Part shown: piece by piece, positions 37,621 through 44,120 of the stretch | Layout: each line of letters begins with the position of its first letter | Numbering within the stretch: position 1 is the first letter of the stretch | From: Stentor coeruleus | Taxonomy: Eukaryota; Ciliophora; Heterotrichea; Heterotrichida; Stentoridae | Direction of reading: 5' to 3' | DNA: 44,120 nt | Assembly: GCA_001970955.1 (NCBI GenBank) | Contig: MPUH01000592.1 | Coordinates: forward strand, 1 to 44,120 | Translations under genes and position numbers: made by a program | The notes under the pieces: model-generated | The model's database searches: none | Seen by the model: the letters and a program-made list of their open reading frames with translations, nothing else | What the model was told of the DNA's origin: nothing

Positions 37621-40266
37621 TTATCTAAAAAGTGTTGATGATGACGATTTAATTGAATGTATCTCCACACATATTTCCTTAATAAGTCCCCTTCTTGCCT
37701 GAATAATCTCAGCCATTTTTTCTGCTTTATTAACCTCATCTAAAGGTATCTGTTCAATTTCCCTCTGTATTTTACTATCCGAATCTATATACCTCAAAAA
37801 CTCTTCATTCTGTAATAACTGTAAAAAACTCTCAGACATTTCAATAACCCTAGCAATCACCCCTTTATACACAGAAAAAGTATCAACAGTAGTTTTTTTC
37901 CCTTTCTTTGAAGACTTTGACTGTGGGACCATACCTTTCAAAAAATTAAGCACCATAGCAATTATAGGCTCAAAACAATTAGCAGAAAAAGCGATTTTCT
38001 TTAAATCATCCATAAAACATTCATAAACAAATTCCTGCCCATTCTTAAACCTTTGGAAAAGTTCAAATTCACTTGCTATTTTTTTCAATTTTTCCATAGT
38101 CTCAAGAGCATTACTCATAAGTTTTGTCCCATTTTCTAAATCTCCAGCTTTCAAAACACATAAAACAGACATAGTATCAAGAATCCCTTTATAACATTCT
38201 ATATAAAAACTATTCACATTTTGCATTTGACTAAAAACCTCCTGCATTTTCTGTAAAGTTGTTTGAGTTTTAGTTGATTCAGAAGAATGTTCGCATATAA
38301 AAGCTATAGCTAATCGTTCAAAATCAAAAACATGCATATTCGACCACCTGCCAAAAATTTCTCTCGTATTAGGTTTTTCTTTAATTTTCAAGTAATCATT
38401 AAGAACATTTGTATCGAAAGTTTCAGTGAACTCTGACAGATTTTTATGTATGAAATCAGTATTCATCTTATAAGATCCTTCTTGAAGTTTTTTAGCTAGT
38501 TCCATATAAATACTAGAAATTTGAGTCATGTGGAAATATAATGATGAGTCGACTTTATGTTTAAAATTAGCAAAGTCTAATACTTGTGCTACATGATGAT
38601 GCTGATATGCTTGATTTGTGCTTTCTGCAAGGTCAATTGCATAATACCGATGGAACTTTTCTGAACTATTCGACATTTTTGAAAGGTCAGTTTTCCATAA
38701 TCTCCAGTCATTAAGTTCACCAAATACTAAATACCCTAAAGACTCATGTTGAACTGATTTTATATCTAAGCTTTCATAGACTTCTATGATTTTTTTTGTA
38801 AATTCAGTCTTAGAGTAATTGTTTATAAGTTGGAGTTTTAGGAAGTAATTGTATGGACTTTGAGGAATAGCGTGTTCAAGAAGCACTTGTGGCACGTAAT
38901 GTGTTGATGTGAAGTGTTTTGAAACTATCATCATTATAATATCCCCTAGTCTATGCTCACCTTTTTTCGGAGAAGCTTCTAGGGTTAATGACTTTTTGTA
39001 TAAGTTCAATAGTATACCTAGGTCTAGTGGTTTCGCGAATTTGTATGCGAGTTTCACATAAGCTAAGACTTTACATAAATCTTTTATCCCAGTCACATCA
39101 GGCATATTAAAATCTTGAATACTTTCCATAAGCTTCCCTACTTCATCATCTGTAAGTATACTAAGAACATTTTTCAAATCTTCAATAACTGAAGGAATAT
39201 CACAATAATCTCTTATATATTCTTGAATTTTTGGTAATATTAACTCAGTATAATTATGTAAATAATTTTTCTCAATAAGACAAGCGAAAAGATGGAATAT
39301 AGCTAATTGGCAAGTCCTTTTGAAATTTCTAGATGATGATGGGGATTTAGATAAAGTGCTCAATACACTATATGCTATAACAACTGCAGTTTTACCTTCT
39401 TCTACAATTTCTTCTAAAAGGTCTTTACATTGTAGTTCTTGAGCTTGTATGTCCACTGATCCTTGTATTCCAGATATAACAATATCAACATATTTGGTAA
39501 AAACAGTAAGATTTGGAGTCACTTCTTCTTTTATCATAAGTTCCTTAATCAAAGACAAAGCTTTTATATTGTTTTTCAGTTTTTGGTGAACCTCTGCTTC
39601 TCTTATTATAGCATCTGATAAAACTTCTCTTGATTCTTGTAATATTCTTAGAACTTCTAAATCTTTTCCTTTCAAATTTTCTATGACTAGTTCTAATTCT
39701 ACAAGCTCAGCTATAGGGATAAGTCCTTTGTTTTGCTTGATTTTACCAAAAAACAATGTCGCTAAGTTTAAAAGTTTTACTTGTGATGGGTCATGCATTG
39801 CTATTAGACATATACTTTCTACTGCTAATATACAATACTTCAAATCATTGAAAGTTTTATATAGTTGGAAAGCAATTTTATACTGTTCATCATAATTAAA
39901 ATTGCTTGCATATGAGTTAAACAAAGTTTCCCCTGATTCTCTTGTAGGATTACGTTTAAAAGCTTCAGCATACAACTGATTGAGCCTATCATAGCGATTT
40001 AAAGATTTCAATACTATGGTTATTAGGTCTAAAAGGGTTTGATTTGTAGGATTGTGGTTTATAACATCTTCTATGACAGCTAAACTTTCTTGTTCTTCAC
40101 CAAGTTTTTGTAAGACGAAAGATTTCATAGTAAGAAGCATCAGATTATCAGATTTTTTTAGAGAGGTATTGCATTGTTTCAAAGCTTTTTTGAATTGCTT
40201 GCTCTCGATTAAATCGTGAATCAATCTTAGCTTTCTTTCAACCCCTGGCGTCATTTCAGTGGACAT
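37621..40266 (-). CDS. NAA25: NatB N-terminal acetyltransferase auxiliary subunit (NAA25/Mdm20)
   Basis: An 881-aa TPR-rich protein. The N-terminus follows NAA25 (Mdm20/Psidin): VERKLRLIHDLIESKQFKKALKQCNTSLKK, then SFVLQKLGEEQESLAVIEDVINHNPTNQTLL and YDRLNQLYAEAFKRNPT. Human NAA25 has a similar start and spacing and about 970 aa. NAA25 binds the catalytic Naa20 and the ribosome to acetylate Met-Asp/Glu/Asn starts. The body is all alpha-helical as expected, with a basic insertion (SKSSKKGKKT) near residue 785. The centre is weakly conserved, so the call rests on the N-terminal TPRs, length and overall fold. The upstream region (40267-40620) is G-rich and C-poor on the plus strand. Stop TAA. 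Confidence 0.82.
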   Translation of the reverse strand: MSTEMTPGVERKLRLIHDLIESKQFKKALKQCNTSLKKSDNLMLLTMKSFVLQKLGEEQESLAVIEDVINHNPTNQTLLDLITIVLKSLNRYDRLNQLYAEAFKRNPTRESGETLFNSYASNFNYDEQYKIAFQLYKTFNDLKYCILAVESICLIAMHDPSQVKLLNLATLFFGKIKQNKGLIPIAELVELELVIENLKGKDLEVLRILQESREVLSDAIIREAEVHQKLKNNIKALSLIKELMIKEEVTPNLTVFTKYVDIVISGIQGSVDIQAQELQCKDLLEEIVEEGKTAVVIAYSVLSTLSKSPSSSRNFKRTCQLAIFHLFACLIEKNYLHNYTELILPKIQEYIRDYCDIPSVIEDLKNVLSILTDDEVGKLMESIQDFNMPDVTGIKDLCKVLAYVKLAYKFAKPLDLGILLNLYKKSLTLEASPKKGEHRLGDIIMMIVSKHFTSTHYVPQVLLEHAIPQSPYNYFLKLQLINNYSKTEFTKKIIEVYESLDIKSVQHESLGYLVFGELNDWRLWKTDLSKMSNSSEKFHRYYAIDLAESTNQAYQHHHVAQVLDFANFKHKVDSSLYFHMTQISSIYMELAKKLQEGSYKMNTDFIHKNLSEFTETFDTNVLNDYLKIKEKPNTREIFGRWSNMHVFDFERLAIAFICEHSSESTKTQTTLQKMQEVFSQMQNVNSFYIECYKGILDTMSVLCVLKAGDLENGTKLMSNALETMEKLKKIASEFELFQRFKNGQEFVYECFMDDLKKIAFSANCFEPIIAMVLNFLKGMVPQSKSSKKGKKTTVDTFSVYKGVIARVIEMSESFLQLLQNEEFLRYIDSDSKIQREIEQIPLDEVNKAEKMAEIIQARRGLIKEICVEIHSIKSSSSTLFR

Positions 40267-40994
40267 TTTTATAGCATGAGTTTTATTGTTTTGATTGAGT
40301 GTGGTAAAGAGAATGATTAGGTTTTATTGAATTAGGATATTATAAAGATTTTAAGGGTTTATGTTGGTAAATGGGTTTTTGGGAAGTGATGGAAGAGTAT
40401 TGAGATGAAAGGAATTGTCATATGATTTAGAGAAAAGGTATTTGAGTTTATTATGAGTTATATGATGGAGATTGTGGGATAATANGGGTTTATGTTGGTA
40501 AATGGGTTTTTGGGAAGTGATGGAAGAGTATTGAGATGAAAGGAATTGTGATATGATTTAGAGAAAAGGTATTTGAGTTTATTATGAGTTATATGATGGA
40601 GATTGTGGGATAATATAATTTTGGAAATATGATTTTAATATAAAGAATAGTTGTAGAATTTTAAATATGTGGAATGTGGGTTTACAATAAAGATATTGTG
40701 CTTAGTGTTTATATTTTCGTATATTGAAAGACTTTGTCATAATTTCCTATATGAAGAAATATCTTTAGTATCATATTAAAGATACTAATTTACACCTAAA
40801 AACCCTCACATTTACTCCAGCCTCTCATTCTTTTCCTATATCATCCCAATCTTAAAAATCATCCCTCTCTTTTCAAATACCTCCAAAGCTCATAACCTAT
40901 TAATAATATTATCTCTTATACCATATTACAAAAATCTATCTAAAACCCATCTTCCTCCAAAAAAATCATTAATTTCTCTCATTATAAACATTCA
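40267..40994. other. Divergent intergenic region, with repeat at N 40485
   Basis: The left half is G-rich and C-poor and contains a near-exact 133-nt direct repeat flanking N 40485 (40352-40484 and 40486-40618, one C/G difference seen). The right half (about 40790-40994) switches to C-rich and G-poor, facing the plus-strand kinase gene. The change of strand skew falls between the two promoters. Confidence 0.7.
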
Positions 40995-42065
40995 ATGTCT
41001 GAACAGCTCGACCCATCTATAACTCGCAAGTACACAATCATCAGCAAACTAGGCAAAGGCCAATACGGCATAGTCTGGAAAGCTATTGAAAACAAGTCCC
41101 AAGAAACAGTAGCAATAAAAAAAGTCCTTGATGCGTTCCAAAATTCTACTTATGCCCAAAGTATGTTTAGAGAAATTATGTTTTTGCAGGAACTATCTCA
41201 TGAAAACATCATCCGTTTATTGAATGTTATTCGTGCAGAAAACGATAAAGATATTTATTTGGTAGTTGAATTTATGGATACAGACTTACATACTGCAGTC
41301 CGTGGGAATATACTTGAACCTATTCATAAGAAGTATATAATTTATCAAGTTTTTAGAGCTCTTAAGTATATGCATAGTGGTTTGGTTATTCATAGGGATT
41401 TAAAGCCAGCAAATGTTTTATTGAATAGTGAGTGTTTGATAAAAGTTACAGATTTTGGGATGGCAAGATCGATTTCTGCTCAACGTGAAGGGTTAAATCC
41501 ATTGTTGACTGATTATATTGCTTCAAGATGGTATCGGGCACCAGAGGTTCTTTTAGGTGCTAGTAATTATTCAAAAGCTATTGATATGTGGTCTGTAGGA
41601 TGTATTCTTGCTGAGATTATATCTGGGAAAGTTCTATTTCCTGGAACTTCTACTTTAAACCAACTTGATAGGATTATGGAAGTTACTGGTAGACCTACAA
41701 ATGAAGATCTTACGGATATACCTCCTTCTATGATATCAATGTTGGAGAATCTAAATGCGAATAAAAATAGAGACCTTAGTATTTTACTTGGGACCACTGA
41801 TACTGATGCTTTAGATCTTGTTAGTAAACTTTTGCAGTTCAACCCTAGGAAAAGACTTACTGCAGAAGAAGCGCTTGAACATCCTTATGTTAGTGACTTT
41901 CATGATCCTGATGAGGAATTGTGCTGTCCTTACACAATAAGGATTTCTTTAGATGATAATGTCAAGTTATCAATAAAAGAATACAGGGATAGAATATATC
42001 AAGATATATACCGAAGGAAGAAAGAAATTCGTCGAAGACAATTCTTAAATCGTGGATACAGTTAA
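40995..42065 (+). CDS. MAPK15: MAP kinase of the MAPK15 (ERK7/8) class, TDY activation loop
   Basis: A 356-aa protein kinase with all catalytic elements: glycine loop GKGQYG (20-25), VAIKK with Lys42, helix C Glu60, HRDLKPAN (133-140), DFG (153-155), APE (182-184) and a CMGC-type insert. The activation loop is T172-D173-Y174 followed by IASRWYRAPE. The sequence around it (WYRAPEVLLGASNY, FPGTSTLNQLDRIMEVTGRP) is closest to MAPK15/ERK7, a kinase linked to cilium formation and length. Human MAPK15 has TEY, so the central Asp differs. The C-terminal extension is short (ends RRRQFLNRGYS), whereas animal MAPK15 has a long tail. About 200 nt upstream are C-rich and G-poor. Stop TAA. Confidence 0.93.
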   Translation: MSEQLDPSITRKYTIISKLGKGQYGIVWKAIENKSQETVAIKKVLDAFQNSTYAQSMFREIMFLQELSHENIIRLLNVIRAENDKDIYLVVEFMDTDLHTAVRGNILEPIHKKYIIYQVFRALKYMHSGLVIHRDLKPANVLLNSECLIKVTDFGMARSISAQREGLNPLLTDYIASRWYRAPEVLLGASNYSKAIDMWSVGCILAEIISGKVLFPGTSTLNQLDRIMEVTGRPTNEDLTDIPPSMISMLENLNANKNRDLSILLGTTDTDALDLVSKLLQFNPRKRLTAEEALEHPYVSDFHDPDEELCCPYTIRISLDDNVKLSIKEYRDRIYQDIYRRKKEIRRRQFLNRGYS

Positions 42066-42406
42066 TTAACTTTATTGCTTATCTAAATTTTATAAAATAA
42101 TTCAAAAATGTTGTGCACTATATAAACTGCATATCAGCTTTGATAAAAAAAACATCACAATAAATATTAATATAATTAAAATCAGAAGAATTTTGTAAAA
42201 CTGATCAATCACATAATTATTTTATCTAATCGATTTCCATATCATAATCAAACAAATTAAGTAATCTAAAAATATTATGACTATAATGAATAAATCTTTA
42301 TCTAAAATTCCAAAACCCCAAATAAACTTTAATCCTAAACCCAAAGGTAAAAATTTACTATAAAATCCGCAAATTTTCCTATCTAATCTATCTAAATTAA
42401 AGGTTA
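42066..42406. other. Convergent intergenic region, no gene seen
   Basis: About 340 nt of AT-rich DNA between the 3' ends of the kinase and PABP genes. No ORF or RNA gene seen. Confidence 0.6.
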
Positions 42407-43981
42407 CTAAGCATCACTGAGCATAGTAAGCAACTCAGTATTATCTTTCCAAGCCTTCCTTAATACTTCAATAGCTTCTTGTACCTTAGTAGTAACTTCT
42501 CCAGGACTCTGGACCATTTTTAGTAATGTATTAGGGTCGATTTCTAAAAGCATACCTGTGATTTTACCTGCAATTTTCTTATTGGATTTATCTAAAACCA
42601 TTGGATACAAGCATTCTCCAAGCATACGTTTTTGAACATCAACTGATGCTGAACTAAAAGTATTGAGATCAAAAGGAAGTTTGACTTCAGGAGGCTTTGG
42701 GAGGACTGCAGTTGGGGGCATAGCTCTTGATGCACGGCCTCTGAAAGCGGCACGAGTTGGAATTTGTGGATACAGCATACCATATTGCATCATTTGTGCC
42801 TGCATACGCTTCATTTTCATAGCATTTAAGTTACGAACTAACTCTTCACGGGGTTTCCAAAAGAATACTGATAAAGTCTCACCTTCGATTTTCTTGTTTT
42901 TCAGGCCGTTAAAAGCTGCTGATGCACTTTCTGAAGTCTCAAAACATACAAACCCGCATCCTTTAGATATCAAAGTTTGCACAGGTTTACTATCTTGATA
43001 CTGAATATTTTCAAGTTTCATGATTTTCACTGAACTCACCGTACCATAATCTTGACAAATCTCTTTAAGTTGCTGTTCTGTAAGTGCCTGTGGGAATCCT
43101 TTAATAAACAAGTTTTTTCTTTTCCACTCATCAACCTTTTTCCTATACTCCACCAAAAGTTTTGCTTTCCTCACAGCCTTACTTTGATGTAAAACCACAG
43201 TCCACTGTATACCAAAATCTTCCTTATTATTCAAATTTTCAATAGCAACTGAAGCATTTTCTTGGACTTTATAACTCACATAAGCAAAATAACGTAAAGT
43301 TCCTTTGAAATCACGATTAGAAATAAGGGCATGGGATTGGATTTCCCCGAATTTACCAAAAATTTCGACGAGTTTTTCAGCTTTCATAGTCTCGTCAAAT
43401 CCTCGAATGTAAAGATTGTTTTTGTTGTGTATGTTTTCACGTTGACTTGCTGGTAAAAATTTGACTACTTGGATTTTCTTGCCAAAGATCTCAAGAGAAG
43501 CGTTGATTACTTGGAAAGCGTCTTCTTTTTTTTCGAACTGGACATAGCCGTATTTGTTTGAGTTGAGATTTTTGTCATATGAAACCTTGCTTGAAACTAT
43601 TGGGCCGTATTTGCCGAGGAGGTCTTCTAAGTCTTTTGCGGTGACTTGTTCAGGCAATTCGCTGACGAAAAGGTTAGCCTCGGGGTCTCTTTCTTTGCAG
43701 AAACGAGCTACTCTTATGTGAGAGTCTTTTAATTTGTACCCGTTTAGGATAGCTCTAGCTTTTTGGGCTTGTTCTTTAGTATTAAAGGCAACGAAAGCAA
43801 AACCTAATGATTCTTTTGTTTGGAAATGCCGTAATATACGAATATACACAACTTCTCCAACAGTAGATGCTAAAGCGTACAAATCCGGCTCAACAACAGC
43901 AGGAGAAAGATCCCCAATAAATATTTGAGTTTCTGGGTTTGTTGGCTTACCTTGAAACATTGCCTTTATTATTACAACCAT
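42407..43981 (-). CDS. PABPC: Cytoplasmic poly(A)-binding protein (PABP)
   Basis: A 524-aa protein with four RRM domains (about 18-90, 102-175, 190-265, 290-375), with RNP2 motifs QIFIGDL, NLFVSEL, NLYIRGF and NLFIKGF. A C-terminal MLLE/PABC domain at about 440-520 shows the hallmark KITGMLLEID. It coats mRNA poly(A) tails and, through MLLE, recruits PAM2-containing translation and deadenylation factors. The linker between RRM4 and MLLE is short (about 60 residues, with AFRGRASRAMPP), compared with over 150 in animals. Two starts are possible: ATG at 43981 or ATG at 43960 (MFQGKPTNPETQIF), which better resembles known N-termini. Stop TAG. 140 nt of AT-rich upstream sequence end the window. 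Confidence 0.95.
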   Translation of the reverse strand: MVVIIKAMFQGKPTNPETQIFIGDLSPAVVEPDLYALASTVGEVVYIRILRHFQTKESLGFAFVAFNTKEQAQKARAILNGYKLKDSHIRVARFCKERDPEANLFVSELPEQVTAKDLEDLLGKYGPIVSSKVSYDKNLNSNKYGYVQFEKKEDAFQVINASLEIFGKKIQVVKFLPASQRENIHNKNNLYIRGFDETMKAEKLVEIFGKFGEIQSHALISNRDFKGTLRYFAYVSYKVQENASVAIENLNNKEDFGIQWTVVLHQSKAVRKAKLLVEYRKKVDEWKRKNLFIKGFPQALTEQQLKEICQDYGTVSSVKIMKLENIQYQDSKPVQTLISKGCGFVCFETSESASAAFNGLKNKKIEGETLSVFFWKPREELVRNLNAMKMKRMQAQMMQYGMLYPQIPTRAAFRGRASRAMPPTAVLPKPPEVKLPFDLNTFSSASVDVQKRMLGECLYPMVLDKSNKKIAGKITGMLLEIDPNTLLKMVQSPGEVTTKVQEAIEVLRKAWKDNTELLTMLSDA

Positions 43982-44120
43982 TCATTTTAATCATTCCCTA
44001 GCTTTTCAATCATCTTTACTAAAAAACTAAATTATATAAGATTTTTAATTAACTGATCATTATATCTTAAACAAAAGTTCTTTCAAATAAAACTATTATC
44101 TATTCCATGAAATCTATAAA
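43982..44120. other. Upstream region of PABP to window end
   Basis: AT-rich sequence with no gene and no telomere repeat. The chromosome continues beyond the window. Confidence 0.7.

Overview
The window is the end of a macronuclear chromosome from a heterotrich ciliate, most likely Stentor or a close relative. It opens with a perfect (CCCTAACA)5 CCCTAA telomere, the repeat known from Stentor and Blepharisma. At least seven introns are exactly 15 nt long (GTA, A at positions 10, 12 and 14, final AG), the tiny-intron class known from these ciliates. Conserved genes read through with TGG tryptophans and stop at TAA or TAG, so nothing points to Blepharisma-style UGA=Trp decoding. The DNA is AT-rich, genes lie on both strands and intergenic DNA is sparse. 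The right end (44120) has no telomere.

Region by region. 1-4.4 kb is subtelomere: a duplicated unit carries a small EF-hand gene and a coiled-coil gene. Copy 2 (2359-4355) is intact. Copy 1 has a live EF-hand gene followed by a decayed coiled-coil gene fused to a 5' remnant of a NOL10/Enp2 gene. A GC-richer island of unknown origin (about 1800-2265) sits between them. 4.3-14.7 kb carries a short ribophorin-II-like membrane protein, the NatA subunit NAA15, a third EF-hand gene, an SK-like K+ channel, a MAM33/p32 protein, an amino-acid transporter, a TRIM-like RING/B-box protein and an ankyrin-DHHC palmitoyltransferase. 15.1-19.8 kb is a tandem duplication of a coiled-coil gene pair, mostly decaying. 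20-27.9 kb holds axonemal dynein light chain p28, a head-to-head pair of RING-CH genes (one with FHA, one fused to an AlgH/UPF0301 domain), a 61-aa putatively myristoylated protein, a TMBIM-like membrane protein and two unknown genes. 29-44 kb holds a C2H2 zinc-finger protein, a PG-rich (SHIPPO-like) protein, an unknown gene 3 nt upstream of BBS2, a TPR co-chaperone, an unknown low-complexity protein, the NatB subunit NAA25, a MAPK15/ERK7 kinase with a TDY loop and a poly(A)-binding protein.

There is no operon logic, but ciliary genes recur (p28, BBS2, MAPK15, the SHIPPO-like protein) and the auxiliary subunits of both NatA and NatB lie about 31 kb apart. Genes are packed very tightly: gaps of 1 and 3 nt between same-strand genes and an 11-nt convergent overlap. 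A TATAATAA-like box often touches the start codon. None of 29 stop codons examined is TGA.

Assembly caution: there are thirteen single N bases, and twelve are flanked by direct repeats of roughly 44-145 nt, some with SNPs. These look like unmerged contig overlaps, probably allelic. They interrupt or duplicate parts of six genes; removing one copy restores an uninterrupted frame in four (484, 651, 273 and 385 aa), the 18664-19698 gene keeps a separate frameshift, and in the TPR gene only the 5' end is repeated.
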